Assembly: GCF_042453785.1 (NCBI RefSeq)
Contig: NC_091669.1
Location: forward strand, 13,156,501-13,220,500
Direction of reading: 5' to 3'
DNA: 64,000 bases
Origin: Malus domestica
Lineage: Eukaryota; Streptophyta; Magnoliopsida; Rosales; Rosaceae
In this document: positions 45,741 to 57,108 of the stretch, one piece after another
Layout of the letters: every line of letters begins with the position of its first letter
Numbering within the stretch: position 1 is the stretch's first letter
Program-made: the position numbers and the translations under genes
The notes under the pieces: generated by a model
Seen by the model: the letters and a program-made list of their open reading frames with translations, nothing else
Database searches by the model: none
Told to the model about the DNA's origin: nothing

Positions 45741-47130
45741 TTTTTTTTTTCTTCTTTTACCCACTTCTTTCTAACTAGTTTCCAATATGTGTATTTTAAT
45801 TTTTATAAGTTGTGTCACTTAGTCTTTATCATGTCATTATCCATGTGCAATCGCACAATATTCAACTCTTTCACACCCATGCAGATTAAATAAATATCCA
45901 TTGCCAGTTTGCAGTCAACTATGAATAGCCTGTCCAGCTAGCATATATATGCTCCTCCTTGGACGCAACTTCTTGATCATTTTTCGAACAATTTCATTGA
46001 TGCTTGGAACATGCAGAAAGTAGAGGTTCCTAGATTTGTTGTTATTTTTATTTTTTCAAGGGATCTTGAGTCGATTCTTCTTGATCTTGGAGTGATTACT
46101 AATTTATACTATGTTATATTCTAATTTTGGTCCGTAGTGCGACAAGTATATACTATTTTTTGGAGAGATCAAAGTGAGTCGATTTTCCGAACATACTTCT
46201 ACAACCGAAGATCATGTGCATTTCACCAAAAAACAGAAAAAAGAAGTTCATGTGCTCATTAGTCCGAGAAAATGGAATCTCTCTAAATGGCTAGTAATCC
46301 ATGTCTTCCTTTCTTTTTCCCCCTTTTTTATTTTTTTACAGTTAATTTTAAGGCCCAAGTCTTTGCAAGGATATATATGTTGGATGCTGTCTCTAGTTCT
46401 TAATACTCTTTGACTAAAATTTTAATGGTATTTAAAGTTTGATCAAAGTTCATTGACTATGTACACCTTATTATATTACTATTAATATTTATATTTTTAT
46501 AGTTTTGACATTAATTGTTTGACATTTTATGAGATTTATAATCCTATAAATTTAAAATCTCTCATTATAATACTATTAGAAACGATTACAATAAAAAAAT
46601 TCAAACATTTTGATTGAATGAATGGATAAAAACTATGTAATAATATGAAATAATAAATAGCAAAAGAATGTATCCATATTGTTAAAAAATTGGTACATTT
46701 CACATATAACAAAGTGATACATTCCATTATAAATAAATTAGGGTACAAATAAATGATTAAAAAATTATAAGTACAAATGAAATTTTAAAAAATATGAGCA
46801 CAAAAAGAAATTAATACATGGGTACAAATTAAAACTAAAAAGAAAGTAGTACAGATTTAAAAAAGGGTTGCAAATTAAAAGTGGGTATAAACTAAAACTA
46901 TAAATATATGATACAAAGTTTAGCCATAAAATATAAATATACCAGATGTAATTTTTCTAACACTAAATGAATATTGTAGAAATTTAATGTAATTATGTTG
47001 TATATTGAAATAATGCCATTCATTAAAGCCTAAGGACCTTGATAAAAAAATTACAAAGAAATAAGGTTTTAATCAATGGAATAGAAAAAAGAGGGATGAA
47101 AACCTAATTTCTCCATATGTAGGGCATATT
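45741..47130. other. AT-rich intergenic DNA
   Basis: No gene or complete element recognised. No 5' LTR matching the copia 3' LTR at 50743-50929 was found here. Confidence 0.45.
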
Positions 47131-50100
47131 GACTTTTTTTTACGGTTGGTGGTTGTACTTACTGCGGTAGTGAGAAGCATGGGCCGCAATAATTGTTTTC
47201 AATTGCACGACTATCCTAATTGGTGGGAACCATTAAAGCTTTAGAAACAACGGGAACGAGACGAGCAAGCTTAGCTTGGGCAAGCCAATCTTGCCACCTT
47301 CGTATCCCAACTATCTTTGATATCTCAGGATGATCCTCCTCCTATTTCGAGTTCTTCCGACATGTCTCTGGAGTCCTCAGGTAACCGTGGTTATGCTTTT
47401 AATATGAATAGTGATGATACACAATCCGGATGAATCATTGACTCCGGTGCCACATACCATATGACTTATAATCCCATTGATTTAGCGTGTGATACCGTTC
47501 CACTTCTATGTAATATTACTAATGATAATGGTGTCACCTGACCGGTAACTGGCACTGGCACTATGCGCCTCACGTCCACTCTCTCTTTGCCTCATACATT
47601 ACTTGTACCTTCACTAAAACATAGATTGATGTCTCCTAGCCAAGCTACTGAACAATTGAATTGTTGTGTGCTAATGTATCCAAAGTTTTATCTTATTCAG
47701 GATATTCTCACAAAAGAGATAATTGGTCGGTACTAAGAGGGGGGATCTTTATTTTGTGGATGATGTCAATACAGGACGGGTCAATCTTGCCCAATGAGCC
47801 TTTGATCACAAGCGATGTCAGATATGGTTATGGCATCACCGTTTGGGTCGTCCATCTTTTAGTTATTTGTAGCATATGTTTCCGGATTTATTTGTTGGAT
47901 GTTTGATTTTAGACTTAAAATGTGACACTTGCATACTTGCCAAGAGTTATCTTGTTTCTTATCCGTTGAATTCTAATAAAAGTATTATTCCTTTTGGTTT
48001 TGTTCATTTGGATGTTTGGGGACCATCTTCAATTACTACTTCATCTGGTATTAGGTGTTTTGTAACTTTCATAGATGATTGCACACAGATGGCATGGTTA
48101 TACCTTCTTAAGAATAAAGGTGATGTTTTTTTTCGGCTTTTAAGACCTTCCACACCATGGTTTAGACACAGTTTTCTACTAAAATTTGAATTTTGCGTTC
48201 TGATAATGGCGGTGAATATGTTAATAACGATTTTTCACATTATTTAACTAATCACGGAATTCTTCACGAAACTAACTGTCCTCAGACTCCTCAACAGAAT
48301 GGGGTAGCTGAGCGTAAAATCACCATTTCTTAGAAACGGCTCGCTCACTCTTGATTAGGGCACATGTTCCCCGCTCATCTTGGGATGTTGCTCTTCAAAC
48401 TGCCACTTATCTTATTAATCGTCTGCCATCCAAAGTCTTGGATTTTCTTACACCCTTACACATCCTTGCTACATTCGTGCATCTACTGTCTATGTTGGTA
48501 CTCCACCTCGAGTTTATGGATGTGTTGTATTTGTTCATCTTCATAAAAATCAACGGATGAAACTTGACCCATGTGCTCTTCGTTGTATTTTTATGGGGTA
48601 CAGACTCCATCATAGAGGGTACCGTTGCTACCACCCTTCTTCACGTTGAATGTATGTTACTATAGATGTTACTTTTTCAAAGTCTGAGATGTATTACCCT
48701 CCAGCTTCTTCCAATCATCATCCTCAAGGGGAGACACTACATGACGAGAAGGATTGGACCATGGATGCTACCATTGATCTTCCGCTACCACTAGCTGAGC
48801 CTACAACGGCTACGTTGCCAGCCCAACCAACAACATCAACAGTGCTACCCATAGAACCAATGGTAAGCACGGTAGTGTTGTCCTCACCCACGACAGCAGT
48901 GCTGCCACTTGCCAATTTCAGACTTCTACTGATACTACTCCCTCCTTATCTCTAAATATAGTACCACCAGATGGACATACTCCTAAGAATATTCCTGAGG
49001 TAAGCTCTACTATCCCTATTGATGTATCCAATATTCCGAATTATCAATTACCTTTCAGGCATAACTGGGGAAAACCACCCAATCGATATTCATCGGAAAC
49101 AACGAAAGACTCTAAATACCCCATTGCCAACTATGTGTCGTCACAAAAATTATTGGAACCTGGCAAAACTTTTGTACAACAAATATCCAATGATAGCACA
49201 CCAAGTTCATTGAAGGAGGCACTATCTGATGATCGATAAACCACAACAATGGAGGCAGAAATGGATGCACTTTAGAAAAATCAAACATCGGATTTAGTTC
49301 CACTACCTCGAGGAACAAAAAGAGTCGGATGTCGATGGGTGTACACCATCAAGTACAAAGTTGATGAGTCTATTGAACGATACAAAGAACGATTGGTGGC
49401 CAAGGGATACACTCAGACGTATGGTGTTTATTATACAGATGCATTTACCTTAGTAGTGAAGATTAATATGGTAAGAGTGTTGCTTTCGTTGGCGGCCAAC
49501 TTAGATTGGCCATTACAATAATTTGATGTGAAAAATGCTTTCTTACATGGTAATCTTAAGGAAGAAGTGTATATGGATATTCCACTTGGTTATGCATCAG
49601 TTTCACAACCTTAAGTAGTGTGCAAGTTGAATAAAGAATTATATGGATTGAAATAATCACCTTGGGCATGGTTTGGTAGGTTCCGGACGACTATGAGGAA
49701 ATATGGGTTCAGGCAGAGCAATGACGATCATACACTTTTCTTGAAACATCGAATAGGGAAATTGATGACACTTATTATTTATGTGGATGATATGATTGTT
49801 ACGGGTGATGATAAAGAAGAAATCTCAAGGCTAAAAGATTACCTAACAACCGAGTTCGAGATGAAAATCTTGGTGGATTGAAATATTTCTTGGGGATAGA
49901 AGTAGCTCGATCTAAATAGGGTATATTTCTATCTCAAAGAAAATATGTTCTAGACTTATTAGCTGAAACAGGAATGGTTGATTGTAAACCGGCTGACACC
50001 CCCATAGTCCAAGATCACCATCTTGCCATGCATCCAGATCAAGTTCCCACTAACAGAGATCGTTATCAAAGGTTAGTTGGGAGGTTAATTTATTTATCTC

Positions 50101-50929
50101 ACACCAGGCCCAATATTGCATATGTAGTAAGTGTTGTTAGTCAGTTTATGCATTCTCCGACTGATACACATATGGGTGCGGTTGAACGCATCGTATGATA
50201 CCTAAAGTCCTCCCTAGGTAGAGGCATCATGTTTTCCAAGAATGATCATTGCCGAATAAAAGGCTATATCGATGCAAATTGGGTAGGAAACATTACTGAT
50301 TGACGGTTCATATCTGGATACTTTACATGTGTGGGGGGAAATTTAGTGACTTGGCAGAGTAAGAAACAAAAAGTGGTTGCTTTATCAAGTGCAAAGGCAG
50401 AATACAAGGGTATGGCAAAAGGAGTATGTGAACTATTATGGCTTCGGAGGTTACTTGCTGAGCTCGGGTGTCCTTAAAAGTCGGCCTCATATTTGTTTTG
50501 TGATAATAAAGCAACTATTGATATCTCACACAATACAATCCAGCATGATCTCACGAAACATGTGGAAGTTAACAGACACTTCATTAAGGAGAAGTTGGAT
50601 GGGAATATTATTCAATTCTCGTTCGTAAAGTCAGAGGATCAATTGGCAGACATCTTAACTAAAGCTATTGCAAGTCAAGCATTCTACAACTCTCTTGTCA
50701 AGTTGGGCATGAACGACATTTATGCACCAACTTGAGGGGGAGTGTTGGAGAGTTGACCTTTTGTAATTAGTTAGTTACCTATTTGGGTCCTTGTAATCAG
50801 GATGTAATTAGGAAGGGTGTTATTTGATGTTTCTTTCCTTGTAAATCAATCTTGTGCATTATATATTTTCCTCCTTAATGAGAAGAATAATATCAGAAAA
50901 TTAAACCCCAAGATAAGCCCTAATTAGCA
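47131..50929 (+). mobile_element. Ty1/copia retrotransposon, 5'-truncated and degenerate
   Basis: Order on the plus strand: remains of the gag zinc knuckle (CGSEKHGPQ, about 47165), protease (IIDSGATYHM, about 47436), GAG-pre-integrase and integrase (HLDVWGP at about 48007, FIDDC at about 48070, TNCPQTPQQNGVAERK at about 48272), reverse transcriptase (GCRWVYTIKYKVD, FDVKNAFLHGNL, YVDDM at about 49780) and RNase H (HPDQ to ADILTKA at about 50650). This domain order is the copia hallmark. Many stops and shifts make it inactive. A polypurine tract GAGGGGGAG (50734-50742) directly precedes the 3' LTR. No 5' LTR was found. Confidence 0.9.
50743..50929 (+). repeat. 3' LTR of the copia element
   Basis: Starts TGTTGGAGAG right after the polypurine tract and ends CTAATTAGCA. 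The next base begins sequence matching intron 6 of the triterpene synthase gene, which fixes the right boundary. Confidence 0.75.
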
Positions 50930-52275
50930 TATAGGACGTGTATTTTTAGGTCAACAGAAAATCTCCACACATTTTAGTATGTCAAAGACAGTTTCATGAC
51001 TTGAATATGTACCTGAGATATCTTGAGGAATTTGTGTGCTTTCTTAAGGGTAAGTCCCATTTCAGTTAAGATTCCCAGCAAGCAAAGCTTGAATCACAAG
51101 AACAAAATCCCATGACTGACTTCCAAAAGTCTGCATCTTGATTCCATCCTCTCCAAGGCAGATATAATCGTAAGTCTAGGAAGATGCTTCTTGAAAGCTT
51201 CTCCACTAGGATCCTAGGCCCAGCAAGCAAGCATCCTCAATGGATTTTCTGCGCATCCGATTGTAATATAGCAACTGGTCTCATCTTCATAATGAAATTG
51301 GTCATTTGTGAATTGAATTGCATTGTCCCTGATCTTGTTGAAGGTCCAGCGTTTTAGGAGAGGCTCGGCGATATTATAAAAACTGTCCCACATAAAACGT
51401 TGTACAGGACCATGAGGATAGTAGTTATCTTCCTGCGTTAGTCAACATTGCATAGCACAGCACCTTTATGTATGTGAACAAGTTTCTTTAAGAACATAAT
51501 AAAATTGAACAATAGCATGAACTATGTAAGGAACAAAAAGGTAAACTCACGGTTGCACACCAATGGCGCACTTTAGGCCTGTTAATTTCACAGTAAATTT
51601 CTTGTCTCAATTCCTCAACAAGAGGAGTGATCGGGCCAACAAATCTGGTGGCGTAAAAGTAAGACATAGGTGGGTAAGTCAACCTACTGTAGCTGAACAT
51701 TTTTGCTGCAGATGTGAGGTAGTACCAGTTAGAAGACTTGTAACTATTTAACTTGAGCAACAAGAAACTCGGGTGTGGAAGAAAACTGTGCTTACGTGGA
51801 TGAGAAGGAAGCAGAGTAGACCGAGTCCAGAATTCTGGAGGCATTGGATTGCTACCTTCCCAGTCATACACACCAAGAATCTGCAACACAAGTTAAACCA
51901 TTTGAACAATAAAATGTCTTTTAAGACACATTCCTTAAAATCCTTTTGCAGTATGACATACTACTATTTAAATCAACTCGTACGTTATAGCACCACCATC
52001 CAAGTTTTTCCCCATGATGCAGAATAGTAGGCACCACCATAGGGCCATCTCCGAGAATAGGCGTCGTACGGTAGTTAAGGAATGTAGTAAACATCATACT
52101 AAGCCCTGTTATGTGCAATCCCAAGCCACCATCTTCATTTTGATGGTCGTATGTGTAACGCAAGATTTCCTTTTTGTGCTCAGCTGTGAAAATGACATTG
52201 AGATATCCTGGAATCTATACAGAGTAATTTTTTGGCAATAGAGAAAAAAAAATATAATAATTCTTGTCACATATG
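50930..52275 (-). pseudogene. Partial copy of the triterpene synthase gene
   Basis: Matches, with introns retained and in the same order, the stretch 28247 to about 29620 of the gene at 26903-31312: exon 6 (about 51432-51010), exon 5 (about 51715-51555), exon 4 (about 51880-51796), part of exon 3 (about 52213-51988) and the edge of intron 2. Breaks include a 2-bp deletion near 51065, a 1-bp loss near 51170, a stop replacing Glu in CWAEDP (about 51217), a 12-bp deletion in exon 5 (about 51590) and a deletion of about 50 bp in exon 3 (near 52042). It cannot encode a cyclase. The left end coincides with the copia LTR; exons 1, 2 and 7-11 are absent. Retained introns exclude retroposition. Confidence 0.9.
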
Positions 52276-53383
52276 TGCAATTAAACAGATCTTTTAAATA
52301 ATGCACGATTAAAGGTTCAGCCCCTATACTGCATGAGGTGTCCCCCTCTCCCTTTTCTTTCTCGCCGTCAACACTAGTAAATGCAAAAAATATCTTATAT
52401 ATGGTGGCGGATTTAGAATATTGTTCTTGTGACGGTTAAAAAGAAAAAAAAAGGGAAAATTAGAATCCCCTACAGTTTTTATATATCATTTAGATTAAAC
52501 ATCAGTGCTTTTTTTAAATTTGATTAAAGTGCTTTGACCAATAGTTACCTCTATTTTTTAAAATTAAAATAATTTTTCAATTTATCCTTTTATCTGCACT
52601 TTTCCTTATTTAGTGCAGATATTAGTAATTAAACTATATTTTCCCTTCTTCCAAATAATTTTTTTTTATCACAGTTTTTTTTTTTTTTGGGTATGCAAAC
52701 ATTTAATATTATTTTTTTTCCAAATAGTTGGTGATCAACATATAAGCTCTGTGTAATTTTTTCAATGTTTTTGTGAAATTATATTTTTTTTGCTATTTTT
52801 TGAAGTATAGTTGTTGACGAATTATTATTAGGTACAATACATTATGTATATATTATCTGCGGGTACGTTTGAATTTACTAAAATCATTAATTGGTACGTT
52901 TAGTTGCAATTTTGGTACGTTTGATTTGATACATATTGTTAATATTAGTATATTATTTTTATTTTGGTACGTTTTATTTTGAACACATTTTGTATTGGTA
53001 CGTTTATAGTATTCTTAATCCTACTTTCTCTTAACGTACTAAAAGAAAAACTCATTTTGGTACGTTTGATTTTGGGGGATTTAAAAATATTTTAAACTAT
53101 TTTGGAAAAAAAATATCTTAAATCGTAGATAATTATTGCTAAATTGTAGCATTATTGTGAAAATAAATTGAATCTAACCAACTTTTTTTTTTTTAACAAT
53201 TATCTCTAATGGAGGAGAGTGTAATCAAAATGCTAGATTATAGGAAATTTGTTACAATATAATGTGCATATAGCACCAAAATTATGATAAAAAAAAGTTT
53301 AATCAAATCATTAAAAGGCATGGATGTTTGATCTAGAAAATTCAAAACTGAGGCGCCTCTATCAAAAGATCCCAAAAAAAAAA
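52276..53383. other. AT-rich DNA with an iterated GGTACGTTT word
   Basis: No gene recognised. Between about 52861 and 53075 the word GGTACGTTT occurs six times at irregular spacing, and GTACG appears once more in inverse. Confidence 0.5.
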
Positions 53384-53630
53384 CCCATATAATTACATAA
53401 ATATTAATGCATGGTCATTTATAGTTGGACTTAATCTCAACTGTGACGGTTAAAAACAAAAAAAAAAAAAACCCATATAATTACATAAATATTAATGCAT
53501 GATCATTTATAATTGGACTTAATATCAACTGTGACGGTTAAAACAAAAAAAAAAAAAAAAAAAAACAACCCATGTAATACATTATATTAATGCATGGTTA
53601 TTTATAATTGGACTTCATATCAACTGTGAA
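53384..53630. repeat. Tandem repeat, three units of about 80-90 bp
   Basis: Units carry CCCATATAATTACATAAATA, TTAATGCATG(G/A)TCATTTATA and TCAACTGTGACGGTTAAAA followed by an A run. Unit 3 is the most diverged. A related CTTGTGACGGTTAAAAAG lies at about 52429. Confidence 0.85.
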
Positions 53631-53814
53631 CAATAAATACATGTACTTCTGATATTTGATCCCAGCCTTTGATATCAAATTCAAAAGTGGGTGACGATGT
53701 ATCCTTATCATGGGTGATCAAGAGAGCACAACTCTATGTAATTAGTAAAAAGTTTCAAACTTTGAATATGAATAACATTTCTAGTGAGTAGATTTGGGGT
53801 GTTCTATCCCCCTA

Positions 53815-54415
53815 GACCATCTCCAACTCATGGGATAAAACTTAAAATATAAGCTTTAAAACCCCCAAACAATCTCCAACCTTGGGCTAAAATAAGTAAT
53901 AGGGATAAAATATATCTCTGGGCTAGATTCCTCCAGGATTTAAGTTTGGCTTAAATTATTCTGGACCCACCAAACCATCATATTTCGAACATTTTTTTTG
54001 TTTTTTACTTATAATCTAATGACTATGATCAAATGAGATCAAATTTAATAGTAAAAAAAAAAGATTTGCAGCCGAAAATTAAATCTAACATTTAAAATAA
54101 TTTAAGAAAATAATTTAAATCAAATTTAACTTAAAACTTTATAAATACCTATGTACTTGTATGCTTTTTAATTACTTATTGGAATTTAAATATTTTCAGA
54201 CTAAAATGTTCATAAAAATAAATTAAGATAATCTACATAAATTTTATTTTTAAAAAAGTTACTGAAAACAAAAGTTAGGCTAAAATCATTATTTAATCAT
54301 TGCGGCCTAAATTTTTAAGCCACAAGAGTTGGAGGAAAAAAACAGTTCCTGACTTATGGCTTAAAATTTTTTGGCTTATATTTTTAAGGTTTATCCCCAA
54401 AAGTTGGAGATGGTC
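53815..54415. mobile_element. Harbinger/Tourist-like MITE, about 600 bp
   Basis: The left end GACCATCTCCAACTCATGGG and right end (reverse complement GACCATCTCCAACTTTTGGG) are inverted repeats. Triplets CTA and TTA flank it, close to the 3-bp Harbinger target pattern. The GCCATCTCCAAC-type start echoes Harbinger elements A and B. No coding. Confidence 0.75.
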
Positions 54416-54942
54416 TTATGTTACCAAAAAAAAAAACTTAACTGGGTCTTTTCTTTTTTTTTTAATATTGTATAGTTGTTATTCGTGGCTTTTGTTTTTT
54501 GTTTTTTTTTATATATAATGATATATTTATATTAAGAAAGTGAAAAATAAATTAAGCGAACTCATCAGTTATGGAGTTCAATCTCATTTTGTCATTTATA
54601 GAATATTAAAATTATGTGAGAAGACCGACGAATACTCGGTTAGACATGCTATTTCCTACAAAGGCTAACAATAGTCGGCCAAATACTTGGTCAGAAAAAG
54701 TTTGGCCGGCTGTGTCAACTTACCCGTGTGCCCTCTGAGCCATGACTAATTTTCTTCATAATTGTTGCCATTGTTTTACATGATGGCCCGAATCCTACTT
54801 AACTCTTTCTTTTGGTTGATAACGGTGCATACAATGCGAAAGAAAACAAAAACTATATAAGAATGTTACGAGGCCGAGCGATTAGTAGTGGACAATAAAG
54901 AAAATTTTTCTCAAAAAGTAACCATCAACAAAATTCGTTTTG

Positions 54943-55104
54943 CGACAAATATATATGCCAAAATTTTCAAAACTAACTCCAGTGAAAAAGAACACGACAA
55001 ATAATACTCTCATAATAATTTTACGACAAATATATATGCCAAATTTTACAAAACTAACTCCAATGAATAAGATCACGACAAATAATACTCCCATAACAAA
55101 TTAA
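54943..55104. repeat. 81-bp tandem duplication
   Basis: Two copies start CGACAAATATATATGCCAAA at 54943 and 55024, differing at a few positions. Confidence 0.85.
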
Positions 55105-55610
55105 AACATAATTACATGTAATAGCTCATAATAAATTGTAACATACTGTATGTTACATACATTACAAAACTTTGATAAAAAAAATTTGATGAGGTTAAGG
55201 TAAATGATGCATATATATAACCAACATCTAATGAGAAAAACATATTACTTGGCACAACACGTATATATCCCTTATTATATCAGATGGTATGCTAATACCG
55301 TACAAAAATTTAAACTCCCTAACATTTTTCATATTATATACAATAATGTCTCGATAATATATGGTTGTGATTGGTGGTGACCCCAGTTTTGAAATAAAAT
55401 GGTTATGGTGAGCAAGGACAATGTAGATCAATAAGCAGTAATGTACTGAATAGTGGCTATGCTAGACTTTGTTAGTGATAATGATCCAGCTGTGGATAAT
55501 AATTAGATCTGATTAATTTAATGCAAATTATGCAACAAGAAGCAATTTTCCATTCAATTCAACAAAACAGTCAAACTACTAGTATTTTATTTATACGACA
55601 ATATTCTTTT

Positions 55611-55973
55611 GAGTAAATTATAGCAATAATCTTTCAACTTTAATCAAATTGGAGCAATGGTCTCTCAACTAAAATTTATTACCATTGGTCCCTCAATTCA
55701 TTAAAATGTGTAGTTATGATTGTTTTCATCAACTTCGTCAGAATTTTGTCAAAATGAGTTATGTTGGAAGGACCATTGCTACAATTGGGTTAAAGTTGAG
55801 GGACAATTTCTCCAATTGGGTTAAAGTTGAGGGGCAATTTCTCCAGTTGGATTAAAGTTGAGGGACCATTGGTAATGAATTTTTAGTTGAGAGACCAATG
55901 ATAATGAATTTTTAGTTGAGGGACCATTGCTCCAATTGAGTTAAAATTGAAAGACCATTGCTACAATTTACTC
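55611..55973. mobile_element. Foldback element with 9-bp target duplication
   Basis: Inverted arms begin GAGTAAATT(A/G)TAGCAAT and include CAATTGGAGCAATGGTC-like words. A perfect 9-bp duplication TATTCTTTT lies at 55602-55610 and 55974-55982, pointing to a Mutator-like element. The right arm contains several tandem copies of a unit of about 33-36 bp (GGGTTAAAGTTGAGGG...). No coding. Confidence 0.85.
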
Positions 55974-55982
55974 TATTCTTTT

Positions 55983-56382
55983 AGGGGAGGCGAATTCTCG
56001 TGACGATGTGAAAAAAAATATCTCATACAAGAAATTTGTCAAAAGATTTCTAAGGAGTTGGTTTAATGGACCTTAACTTCCTTCGATTTTAACATTTTTT
56101 ACAAGAAGCGACAACAAAATTCCATTAACGGATTGTAACAGTTACCTAGATTATCACATGAGTGCATTTTCTAGTTAAATTTAATGATCTGGAGATAATT
56201 CGCACAAACAAGTATAGATAGTAATCGCCAAATAACATAAGCACATACACTACTGGTACTAGCACAAGCACCAACGGTATAAATTTACCCCAAAAAATGG
56301 CGGATCAACTTAAGTATAATTAATTGAGTACACTTTTTCTGTCGAAGTCTAAAATAGTATTTAACTATATATTTGAATATTA

Positions 56383-56419
<37 letters not shown>

Positions 56420-57108
56420 TTTGTTTGTATAAATACACAATTATTGTCCATTGATGTGCTCACATGGCCAGCAAAAAGGAAGAAGGAAATCTCAAAGATT
56501 GATGTTTACACAACTTCACATGGATTGAGTGAAGTACTGAAATTACATATAAATTTTGTTTTTATTTTGCAAAAAAAAGTAGAGTCTCATTGGCAGAGAG
56601 AGAGAGAGAACAAAGAAGGGAAAACCAAGCTGTCTCATCCGGAAGAGTCTTCTCCAGATCTATTATACGAGAATTTTAAGAATTCTTATATCTTAGTCGT
56701 TTATTGTATATTGTGTAGTTAATTTTCATTAGGTAGTATTTTTGTTTAATTTCAAATAAAAAAATCAAATAATTTCTAACCGCACAATATACAATAAATT
56801 ACTAAAATGCGAAGATTCCTAAAATTCTTACAATTTGAACCGGATGGGATTCAAATCCGTCCCCTCCCTTCTCAGTTTTCTTCCCAAAGTACCAAGTGGC
56901 AACTTCTAAATTCCCAATTCCAAGTCTTTCCGCTCAGAACCCAATTCCAAGTTAAAGAAACAGAGTCTTTCTTTCAAACTGAAAGTTCAATGATCAATTT
57001 CTCCAATTAACACAAAACCCATAAAAAAAGATTCAAACTTTCTTCGGCATTGATTGGCAAATTTGCAAGAACTCATTAGTTCTGAAGAATTAAAGGAGAA
57101 GTAAAAAA
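55983..57108. other. Upstream region of the cycloartenol synthase gene
   Basis: AT-rich, with a (TA)n run at about 56387-56414 and a GA run near 56600-56611. It contains the inferred promoter and 5' UTR of the plus-strand cyclase. No convincing TATA box or other gene was identified. Confidence 0.45.

Noticed and set aside
47131..50929. Active copia element
   Set aside because: Several stops and shifts interrupt gag, integrase and reverse transcriptase, and no 5' LTR is present.
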